From assembly GCA_964017065.1 (NCBI GenBank), contig OZ024785.1:992001-1056000 (forward strand): a stretch of DNA of 64,000 bases. Reading direction: 5' to 3'. The position numbers and the translations under genes were made by a program. How positions within the stretch are numbered: position 1 is the stretch's first letter; the number at the start of each line of letters is the position of its first letter. Positions 55,677 to 64,000 of this stretch are shown piece after piece. This DNA is from Haliclona indistincta (Eukaryota > Porifera > Demospongiae > Haplosclerida > Chalinidae). A model generated the notes under the pieces. It saw only the letters and a list, made by a program, of their open reading frames with translations. It made no database searches and was not told the origin of the DNA.

Positions 55677-56511
55677 TGCTAGGGCAATGCTAGGGCAACG
55701 CTAGGGCAATGATAGGGCAATGCTAGGGCAACGCTAGGGCAATGATAGGGCAATGCTAGGGCAACGCTAGAGCAATGCTAGGGAATGCTATGGCAATGCT
55801 AGGGCAATGATAGGGCAATGCTAGGGCAATGATAGGGAAACGCTAGGGCAATGATAGGGCAATGATAGGGCAATGATAGGGCAACGCTAGGGCAATGCTA
55901 GGGCAATGCTAGGGCAACGCTAGGGCAATGCTAGGGCAATGCTAGGGCAATGATAGGGCAATGCTAGGGCAACACTAGGGCAATTATAGGGCAACGCTAG
56001 GGCAATGATAGGGCAATGCTAGGGCAATGCTAGGGCAACGCTAGGGCAATGATAGGGCAATGCTAGGGCAACGCTAGAGCAATGCTAGGGAATGCTATGG
56101 CAATGCTAGGGCAATGATAGGGCAATGCTAGGGCAATGATAGGGCAACGCTAGGGCAATGATAGGGCAATGCTAGGGCAACGCTAGGGCAATGCTAGGGC
56201 AATGCTAGGGCAATGATAGGGCAATGCTAGGGCAACACTAGGGCAATTATAGGGCAACGCTAGGGCAATGATAGGGCAATGCTAGGGCAATGCTAGGGCA
56301 ACGCTATGGCAATGATAGGGCAATGCTAGGGCAACGCTAGAGCAATGCTAGGGAATGCTATGGCAATGCTAGGGCAATGATAGGGCAATGCTAGGGCAAT
56401 GATAGGGCAACGCTAGGGCAATGATAGGGCAATGCTAGGGCAACGCTAGGGCAATGCTAGGGCAATGCTAGGGCAATGCTAGGGCAATGATAGGGCAATG
56501 CTAGGGCAATG
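55677..56511. repeat. 11-bp minisatellite with higher-order structure
   Basis: About 76 tandem units of GGGCAATGCTA with point variants (AATGATA, AACGCTA, AACACTA, AATTATA). A rare variant string (ACGCTAGAGC followed by a 10-base unit GGAATGCTAT) recurs at 55,771, 56,078 and 56,341. The spacings are 307 and 263 bases, exactly 28 and 24 units less the single missing base. Confidence 0.95.
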
Positions 56512-56800
56512 GTCTAGTGAAGCAGTGGACTGATACTTGCCGGATTGAGTTATATTATAAAAAAAAATTAATAATTAATGTATTGGGAGTGTGTATTAAT
56601 TCTACTATGAAAAATGACAACCGAACATTGACTCACATTTAGCTCCGCCCACTCTCACCTTCACACTTGTAACTACAAAACATTGATTCACACTTAGCTC
56701 TGCCCACTCTCACTTTCACTCTTTTGGCGGTATGACCAGCTATTGATAGGGCAATGCTCTAGTGAAGCAGTGGACTAAAAGTTAACGGATTGAGTTATAT
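56505..56800. repeat. Flanking direct duplications
   Basis: CTAGTGAAGCAGTGGACT and GGATTGAGTTATATT occur at about 56,513-56,553 and again at 56,760-56,801. Between them a TTAGCTC(C/T)GCCCACTCTCAC segment is duplicated (56,638 and 56,693). A block duplicated together with the edge of the minisatellite. Confidence 0.7.
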
Positions 56801-57100
56801 TTTCATTGCTAAAAATTTCCCGTATATGTTACAACATTTTAGTATTAATATGTTAGTTTTTCATTGTATAGTCGGTAAGGCATAGGAAAGTGTATAGTAA
56901 TGCTCAATCATCGTAAATAATGTAGTGACCATAATTATACCTACCTGGCTGTCTGAGCTCAACAGGCTGAAGAGAAAGATGAGCAGCATAAACCATTCAA
57001 AGTCAAGTCTGTCTCTCGTGAGATGCTTGAGCGAGTGCTAGGTGCACCAGAGAGACAGTGTCTTGGTACAGAAAGACAGTGTCTTGCCAATTGGTACATA

Positions 57101-57275
57101 CTGTATAGCCGGTTATTTTCAATTTTCGAACGGCTGGTAAGGGTCAAAAATTAGATTTCGAAAAATTCTTTTTGCCTATTTAAAAAGCTCTGTGACGTGG
57201 CTCTGTGATGAAAATTAGACCCAGCCAAAATTTGGTTAACGAAATATTTGACCAGCGAAAAAACCGGCTATACGG
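57101..57275. mobile_element. 175-bp TA-flanked MITE
   Basis: The ends CTGTATAGCCGGTTATTTTC and (complement) CCGTATAGCCGGTTTTTTCG are inverted repeats, with TA at 57,099-57,100 and 57,276-57,277. Interior is unrelated to the 743-bp element at 6,837. Tc1/mariner-type by target site (inference). Confidence 0.7.
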
Positions 57276-57277
57276 TA

Positions 57278-58529
57278 GACTAGCTGTGCTATAGGAATTA
57301 AAGAAATGTGGAATATGACGAGAAAGATCAATGTTGTTAGACAAACCACAATGATTTCATGCTCGAGGGTGCTTTCTTAAAAGCCTGATTAATGTCAAAT
57401 TTGACTAAACCATTCTAGCAGCAGTTGTTGCACATGATGATAGATATTTCCTCAGTTTAAAGGGGTAAGATAGATAAAATGGTGGCTGTGATGAGGTAAC
57501 ACCCCCTTTGAGATCAATTTCAGAAATTCATCATTCAGAACACCACTATCCTAAATACTATGCAATAAACAAGAAAAGGACATTAATTTTTAAAAAATTT
57601 ATGCCTCTCTCTCTCCTTTATGCCTTCATTTTTCTTTCATCTTTTATTTAAAATGTTTGTCAAAATACATAATGTATAAACATGATCATATTATACTTTA
57701 GCATGGTCAGTTACACTGTTTTTAAATTGATTTTTGTATTAAGTGATCAATTGTAACTACAATCATGCAGAACATGTAGTTCGCATGTATGTATAATGGT
57801 ACCTTGAGAGGAGTACTTTAGAGCATACCCCCTGCAGGGACCGGACTAGATACCACCAAACACAGTAGAGAGGTGCACTACAGTGATGGTGAAGTAGCCC
57901 AGGAACTCCAGAGAATACAGGCAGTCACCTGCAAATGCAGTGAAAAAGATAAACAGGCTTCTCTACAAGAGCTTTATTAATAGTTATTACTGTCAAAGAA
58001 ACAAGCTGGTAACTAATACAATATCCTAGGCTTCTACAATAGGAGTGTAATGAGAGTGGTCACCATGGGGTGGGCAGTCTCAAGTAGCAACTTCAATATC
58101 AGATAAACCTCAGAGTTGGCTGCTAAGACAAGCTACTACTAGTCTACTAATCACAAGATGTCACAAGTCTACCTTAAATCAAATTTTGCAATCATCAATG
58201 AGTCCTGTAAACACTTTCATCAACCCAGCAGCTTGTTGATTGGGCATTAAAGTATTAGTATTATCAAATAATACTAATATATAATTATTAATATCTAATA
58301 CTAACTAATATATTTAGTTCACTCTTTATCTCTTCTCTTGCAGATCATGGTTTTATTGTCGTAGGCAAAATATTGAGTAAACTTGCACTATTACAGGGTC
58401 GACCATCTTACAATATCACTCATCTTAGAATAGACAGATTTGAAAACTATCTGTACAAAACGGCTTTGCTCTAAAATAATAATATTGATACTCAGTTTAC
58501 ATTGTTATTGTATTCTGTATAAATGGCTG
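57278..58529. other. Intergenic region
   Basis: AT-rich with no gene supported. The right end is the 3' flank of the PIPOX-like gene. Confidence 0.4.
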
Positions 58530-61500
58530 TCACAGCTGAGAGTGAGGAGCATTGAATCGACTGATTTTGAAATGAGAGAGGTCATGTGAGGGAGGGAGCC
58601 CCAGGGCTAGCTTGCTCAGCATCTTGCCCACCACAGGAGCTAACTTGAAGCCATGACCTGCAAGAAGACAGTCAAGTAGAGAGAGGATGATTGTAGATCA
58701 ACTAACCAGAAAACCCTGCTCCAATAATAATATTCTTATGTTGTGGATGATGATCAAGGAATGGAGCAGCATCAGGCTGGAGGGAACACAAGAGAACCTC
58801 CATGCTTCATTCATTTGTTAAGTTACTCACTGTACGAGTGTACATGCAAGGCTCCACTATAGCAGGCTTGCTGTCAACTCCCTTGAAATGCTGCTGTACA
58901 ACCTCCATCATCTCAGTGGTAGAGACACTGTGTGAGATCAGGTCTCTCTTGTCCGGATCGACCTCTCGACCATGATGAAGACAGCACTACAGCAGGCAGT
59001 GTACCAGCTACACACATGTTGCTGTACCTTAAGCATCCCAGGGTACTCACTGATGGGAAGACCATAGAATCTTTTCTTATAGTCTGACTTGCGTCCTATG
59101 AAGCACGGGAACCTGGATGGTGAGTAGGCCTCTGGACAAGACACCTTCCAATACAGAACTTCTGTCCTCTCAACCTGCATGTGGAAAAGGAGATCTAGAA
59201 AACGATAAATTGGGCTGTACCTTCAGTGGTAGTGTGAGTCCAGTGTGTTGCAGCAGTTTGTTGGTCCATGCTCCAGCTGTTACTATGATCCTCTTGGCTC
59301 TGAAACTGGTCTTGTCTGTCTCCACAGTCACCACTGGACCTGGGATGATCCTGGTCACTCTGTGGTTGTCACGTAACACACCGCCATGACTCATAAACTG
59401 TTCCTGAGGAAACATAGACAGCTGTAAAAATCAAAACTAGTACGTACCTGAAAGGTAGCAACAGCCTTGTTGGCTCTCAGTATGCCACCACTGCCCTCGA
59501 AGGCACAGATGTATCCATCAGGTAGTTTAAGCTGATCTGGATAACGTGCATTAGCCTCTGCACCAGACATCACTTCATGGGGTATGGCATTGTCCATGAG
59601 AGCATCAATGACTGATTCAGTGCCTCCTTTGGCTCCTCGTTCTCCAAACACAAGGACACCAGCTTGGCTGGTCAAATAATGCAACATAGACATTGTCAAA
59701 AATAAGAAGAATTGCAAATAATTATGTACATGAATAGCTGGTTTCCAGATTTCTGCTCCAACTCGTCCCACAGTTTGTAAGCATCATTCATCATTTTCAC
59801 ATAAAACGAGGTCTCGTAGGCTCTCCTTGTGATACGAGATCCGCCATGAGAGCTCCCTCGAGTGTGGACAGCATCGAACTATAGACAACCGAATGTGAAT
59901 GTGGTAAAAGGGAACACGCAATCGCCTACAGCGAACATAGCATATAGGGTCTCGTGGACACGCGATCGTCTATGTATTAGTTATTGCCCTCACGCGAGGG
60001 CAATAACCGACATTAATGACTGCGGGAAAGTCGGTTGCCCGAGTAACGGTCGAGGGTGCAGCCCAAGACTGTACAAAGGGCAACCGACTTTCCAGAGGTC
60101 ATTAAAGTCGGTTAATGCCCGAATTTTGTAGGGCAATAAATGATTTATTACATAGTTCATCACTGTGAGTGCAATAACATCGCGAATATTTCAAACTCGC
60201 AAAGACGCAACGGTCTGTTGCTATAGAAGATGCTACGCGCGGTCAATAACCTACATTAATGTCCTCGAATAGAGCAATCGGCCGATTGGTGAAAGATGAC
60301 GTACTATGTAATAAACATTGCTCACAGCTGAGGGCATGCACTATGCTGATTTAACCACCCAGCACATATATTTTTGTTGTAAAAAATTATTCAGGAAGCT
60401 ATTGTTTCCAATAAGTGTTGAATGATCATCTCTGCCTATGTTAGTCAAAATTAGAAATAGCTTCTGAAAATAACAATGGTTGAACAATGAAATTTGACAT
60501 AGACGACCTTTAGGACAGCATTTATTTGCTTTGAGTTAAGCAAAACCATTTACTGTTTGATTGTAACGTAGGTCTTTGTAAATCTCACAAAGTTTAGAGG
60601 CTTATCTTTGATCCATGCTAATTATAGGAAGCTAAAAAGATAGAAATTTTAGTTGAAAAAGCTTTAGGCTGAGAATTCATCTACTGTTGATAAATCTCAA
60701 CGCTTCACGTATAACGAAGTGTTTTCTACAGCATGCAACCTGCTTGTTGCTTCTCTACCGTTCTGTTGACGTAACCAGCCAGGTGTCTTCTATGTGATGA
60801 CGAGTTGGTCGCTGAATTGTATGGTTACTGCATGCAATACAGGTAAGTAAATATACGATGTACTATACTGGTGCATCAATTGTCTGCTAGAAATTTAATG
60901 AGTGTCCTCTTAAAAGCTGGAAGCAGGCTGTGGTACACTGTATATCTTCACCTGTTCCATCAATGGCCTCTGAACGAGAGTACCTATCCTCCATTCAGGC
61001 AACCAGTGCACTAACTAACAAAATTCTCCTCCAAACTGATAAATACAGCGAAGACACCTTGATCGCCCAACTACATGCCAAGTCATTGATTCGCAGTAAT
61101 AACAGCTCCTACAATTCAAACACAGTCAAATCTATCTGCTCTCTACTTCCACAATCCCTCAATAAAGCTGTCTCCCTTGCACAAGAGCAAGGCGCTTCCA
61201 CCTGGTTGACTGTCCTCCCTCTCGAAGAGCATGGCTTCTCTTTACATAAAGGTGCCTTTCGTGATGCTCTCGCTCTTCGTTACGGCTGGTCCCTCATGAA
61301 CATCTCATCACACTGTGCCTGCGGAAACAAACTTACCACTGAACATGCGTTTTCTTGTGCAAAAGGTGGCTTCCCTTCAATCAGACATAACGAGATCCGA
61401 GATTTAACAGCTTCTCTTCTCACCGAGGTCTGCAATAATGTCTCCATCGAACCAGAATTACAACCCCTCTCAAGTGAGACATTTCATCTTGCCTCAGCGA

Positions 61501-62146
61501 TCACTGATGATGGTGCTCGCCTTGATATTGGAGCTGATGGCTTTTGGGGTAGTTCTTCCCAGAGAACCCTCTTTGATGTGAGAGTATTTAATCCCCTCGC
61601 ACCTTCAAATAGCCATACCTCCATCAAGTCCTGCTATCGCAAGCATGAACTTGAAAAGAAGAGGGCCTACTCGCAGAGAGTAAGAGAGGTCGAGCATGCT
61701 TCTTTCACCCCCCTCGTCCTATCAGCTACTGGTGGGTTTGCAAATGAGGCAAAGACCTTTTACAAGCGGCTGGCTTCAATGCTTGCTGATAAACGGGACC
61801 AACGCTACTCCACCACAACCTTCTGGTTAAGATGCCGCATCAGCTTCTCTTTGCTAAGGTCAGCCATCAGATCTCTAAGGGGGTCGAGATCTTCAAGGGG
61901 ACATGCCATCAGACCCTCCACTGCTTCCACAGATGTCATTGTCTCCGAAGCATGTATTTATAATTAAATTATTTCTCCAAGACACTGTCTTTATCTCTAT
62001 CTATTAGGTATCTTATCATAATTATAATTATATCTATTAGGTATCTTGTTAGTTATCAAATAAAAAAAAAAAAAAAGGTAGTAAGCTGTAGCACTGCCCT
62101 CTACGCCTGCTCCGAGTACGGCTACCTCGTAAACAGGAACATCCAT
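58530..62146 (-). CDS. PIPOX-like FAD amine oxidase (sarcosine/pipecolate oxidase family), first exon broken
   Basis: Minus-strand exons read in PIPOX order: about 59,877-59,745 ([35 protein letters not shown]), about 59,670-59,450 ([15 protein letters not shown], ..[16 protein letters not shown]), about 59,406-59,220 ([29 protein letters not shown]), about 59,173-59,030 ([32 protein letters not shown]), about 58,990-58,830 ([28 protein letters not shown]), 58,778-58,710 ([21 protein letters not shown]) and 58,657-58,530 ([20 protein letters not shown], end HSQL). The CMYTRTPD cysteine corresponds to the covalent flavin site of sarcosine oxidases. SQL is a possible weak peroxisomal signal. 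A first-exon match (62,146-62,077, [20 protein letters not shown], Rossmann GxGxxG) ends abruptly at a poly-A tail, and the codons between it and FDAVH were not found. This copy may therefore be disrupted. Confidence 0.75.
59981..60139. mobile_element. 159-bp MITE with palindromic ends
   Basis: The ends TTATTGCCCT(CACGCG)AGGG and (complement) TTATTGCCCTACAAAATTCG are followed by matching CCGACNTTAATGAC. An internal hairpin pairs GAAAGTCGGTTGCCC with GGGCAACCGACTTTC. It lies in the intron of the PIPOX-like gene. Diverged pieces of the same sequence continue to about 60,300. Confidence 0.7.
60140..60889. other. Intron sequence of the PIPOX-like gene
   Basis: No coding segment recognised. I looked here specifically for the missing end of PIPOX exon 1 (a VLLLEQ-like end with a donor) and did not find it. 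Confidence 0.4.
60890..62076 (+). mobile_element. 5'-truncated non-LTR retroelement copy with poly-A tail
   Basis: An open frame (60,892-61,967; first ATG in frame 60,963) encodes the C-terminal part of a reverse-transcriptase polyprotein: [20 protein letters not shown], a CACG..TEHAFSC...RHNEIRD zinc-knuckle-like segment, then [21 protein letters not shown], a possible restriction-like endonuclease core, and [17 protein letters not shown]. The 3' untranslated part has a GGTATCTT repeat and ends in 15 A (62,062-62,076). No RT core is left, so the copy is truncated. It is abutted by PIPOX exon 1 codons. Confidence 0.75.
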
Positions 62147-62199
62147 AGTATATACGTAACGGCTAAATGTAACGGCTAAATGTTCAGTCCGATCTTACT
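62147..62199. repeat. Tandem 13-bp repeat before the retroelement ORF
   Basis: GTAACGGCTAAAT occurs twice in a row (62,156-62,181) between the PIPOX start codon and the ATG of the next retroelement. It may be a short target-site duplication or part of the element's 5' end. Confidence 0.5.
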
Positions 62200-64000
62200 A
62201 TGGTTTGCTGTAAATGCAATAAAGCCGGTTCCTGCAAAGGCTGTGCCTGTGTAAAGGCTGGAAATAAATGCTTCAACTGCCTCCCAGGAAAGATCGGACA
62301 TTGCAGCAATGCTACCATAGTACTGACGACCAGCCATGAAGTTGCAGCCGCTAATATAGCGCGACCTCCAGCTGCCGACACAGCCACCTATGATCTAACC
62401 ATCGCCAGTGGCTCAGTCGATGACAACTCTCTCCAATCTATCTTTCCTATCCCTGTATTGCCAGTAGAGACCCCTTCTTTGTCTCTATCCGGCCCAAGAC
62501 CGTCACCGTCATTCACATTTTTCAACTCGCCGCTTGCAGCTGCAACCACAGCACCTCTATTCTCCCTTCCCTTCTCCCCGCGCGGACTAGGTGCTTTCAC
62601 TGACTTCAACTTGCCAGCTTTCTCATCTATCAAGACAGTATCTCCGTTGGTGAGTTGCACTCCACCAGCTCCACCCGATAGCCCGCGACCAAATTCTCCG
62701 CCTACCGGCTGCAGCTCGCCCACTCACTTTGAGCTTCCCCATTTTGAACCTCCTAACAACTCTGTGTTTACTTGGGGCTCTCACTCTGCCGACTCGTTAA
62801 TCAAACTACTCGACGATACTTACTCTGAGGTTGTTCACTGGAGAAAGAACTGCTTTACTATTCCATATGGCAAAGCTGGTAAAGAGTTCACTGCAGAGCT
62901 ATCCAGACTCTACAGTTCCTTTAGTGCTGGTTCTAGTTTAGAATCAATCGCCCTAAAAGCCGCTACTGTTCTCCCTCTGCTCCTACTCCAAAAGCCACAC
63001 CGATCCTCAAAGTCAAAAGACCACACCTCCTGTCTCACTAAGAGAATGGTACTTTGGAAGAATGGTCAGTTGAATGAGCTGGTGCTTGAGGGAAGAGCCA
63101 TCCAAAATCGACTCCCCAAACTAGATTCCAAATACTCCCAAGACGATCTCTCCCGTAAGTTTGCGAACCTGATGTTTGTTGGAAAGACAAAACAAGCTCT
63201 TGATCTATTATCAAATGGTATGAGAGGCGGTATCCTCCATCTTGACAGCCTTTCCAATCCTAATGATCAAAGTTCACCAACCGTCAAAGATATCCTAGTA
63301 TCCAAACATCCGAACAATCAGCCCGTCCATCCAGATTGCATTCTCTCCTCTGATCCTGATCCTCCTCATCCTATAATCTTTGACTCCATTGATGGATCTG
63401 CTATTCGAACTGCTGCCCTCAATATACATGGTTCCTCTGGTCCTTCATGTCTAGATGCCCATGCATGGAGAAGACTGTGCACATCTTTTAAAGGTGCTTC
63501 CATTGATCTCTGCAATTCACTTGCCTGTGTCGCAAGGAGACTATGCACCTCCTATGTTGACCCCAAGTCAGTCTCTTCCTTTCTCGCCTGTCGTCTGATA
63601 GCACTTGACAAGTGCCCAGGAGTCCGACCAATCGGTATTGGCGACACTGCTCGGAGGATAGTCGCCAAAGCAGTTCTTAGTGTTGTCAAACCTGATATCC
63701 AACATGCTTCTGGCTGTCTCCAAATGTGTGGGGGACAAATATCTGGTATTGAGGCTGCTGTCCACGCCATAAGATCTGCCTTTGACAATGAAGGTTGTGA
63801 GGCGGTCCTGCTAGCTGATGCTAGCAATGCCTTCAACTCACTAAACAGATTGACTGCTCTACATAACATTCAACGACTTTGCCCTCCTCTCGCTACCATC
63901 CTGATCAACACATACCGATCCCCCACTGACCTTTTTGTTGACGGTGAAGTCCTGCTCTCTCAAGAGGGAACCACTCAAGGCGACCCTCTTGCGATGCCTA
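62200..64000 (+). CDS. Non-LTR retroelement polyprotein with reverse transcriptase, runs off the edge
   Basis: Open for 600 codons from ATG 62,200 to the window end. The N-terminus is a compact cysteine cluster (MVCCKCNKAGSCKGCACVKA, KCFNCLPGKIGHC). A Pro/Ser-rich linker of about 150 residues follows, then a helical region (LWKNGQLNELVLEGRAIQNR), an APIIFDSIDG-like block and reverse-transcriptase motifs: CPGVRPIGIGDTARRIVAKA, VLLADASNAFNSLNR (block with catalytic Asp) and EGTTQGDPLAMP. The catalytic YxDD block would lie beyond 64,000. No stops are seen, so this copy could be young. The truncated copy at 60,890 carries what looks like the C-terminal part of the same family (inference, since the two do not overlap). 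Confidence 0.85.
   Translation, partial: MVCCKCNKAGSCKGCACVKAGNKCFNCLPGKIGHCSNATIVLTTSHEVAAANIARPPAADTATYDLTIASGSVDDNSLQSIFPIPVLPVETPSLSLSGPRPSPSFTFFNSPLAAATTAPLFSLPFSPRGLGAFTDFNLPAFSSIKTVSPLVSCTPPAPPDSPRPNSPPTGCSSPTHFELPHFEPPNNSVFTWGSHSADSLIKLLDDTYSEVVHWRKNCFTIPYGKAGKEFTAELSRLYSSFSAGSSLESIALKAATVLPLLLLQKPHRSSKSKDHTSCLTKRMVLWKNGQLNELVLEGRAIQNRLPKLDSKYSQDDLSRKFANLMFVGKTKQALDLLSNGMRGGILHLDSLSNPNDQSSPTVKDILVSKHPNNQPVHPDCILSSDPDPPHPIIFDSIDGSAIRTAALNIHGSSGPSCLDAHAWRRLCTSFKGASIDLCNSLACVARRLCTSYVDPKSVSSFLACRLIALDKCPGVRPIGIGDTARRIVAKAVLSVVKPDIQHASGCLQMCGGQISGIEAAVHAIRSAFDNEGCEAVLLADASNAFNSLNRLTALHNIQRLCPPLATILINTYRSPTDLFVDGEVLLSQEGTTQGDPLAMP

Noticed and set aside
55677..56511. Could the regular 11-bp array be a CRISPR array or a coding repeat?
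   Set aside because: Units are contiguous without spacers, and the 11-base period with 10-base units breaks any long frame. It is a minisatellite.

Overview
The window looks like nuclear DNA of a demosponge. The evidence is about twenty copies of a short-chain, spongin-type collagen gene, very short GT-AG introns (mostly 50-170 bp), TATA boxes close to start codons, abundant MITEs and microsatellites, and metazoan genes (GATM, a BBOX-family dioxygenase, a PIPOX-like oxidase, a fibronectin-III receptor). I cannot name the species. No bacterial features, rRNA, tRNA or CRISPR array were seen.

Region 1 (1-32,300) is a plus-strand tandem array of short-chain collagen genes. Each gene has a small signal-peptide exon and one large exon holding a short linker, about 17 Gly-X-Y triplets and a 10-cysteine C-terminal domain. 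There are two 5' classes. Class A begins MAILQLVVLAGVFS and continues into [10 protein letters not shown]. Class B begins MGTLSYLLL and continues into [11 protein letters not shown]. Four full-length genes appear intact (3,061; 8,099; 25,878; 27,918). A fifth, at 22,603, is intact but has lost nearly all of its triplets. The other copies are frameshifted, truncated, partly inverted or split by transposons. A 2-2.6 kb spacer module recurs three times (from 193, 9,019 and 19,370) and carries a conserved minus-strand exon-like frame.

Region 2 (33,270-45,383) holds two minus-strand metabolic genes: a gamma-butyrobetaine/trimethyllysine dioxygenase-family gene (33,270-38,119) and glycine amidinotransferase GATM (39,670-45,383). 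The collagen array resumes with two broken copies at 48,521-51,705, one of them interrupted by a DNA transposon with 40-bp inverted repeats and a 9-bp target duplication.

Region 3 (52,298-64,000) has a ten-exon single-pass receptor-like gene with two fibronectin-III-like domains, an 11-bp minisatellite with higher-order structure, and a minus-strand PIPOX-like FAD oxidase whose first exon is pinned between two retroelement copies. A reverse-transcriptase ORF runs off the right edge.

Five hairpin-ended (fold-back) transposable elements (E1-E5: 5,056; 13,981; 30,138; 33,860; 46,798) punctuate the window. Each has a palindrome of roughly 150-bp arms at one end and an AARATGGCGGC motif just inside the other. 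Mutations private to one element are often mirrored in both of its arms. A 200-base run of N (30,742-30,941) lies inside one of them. Exon boundaries were inferred by eye from splice consensus, reading frame and comparison between paralogues.
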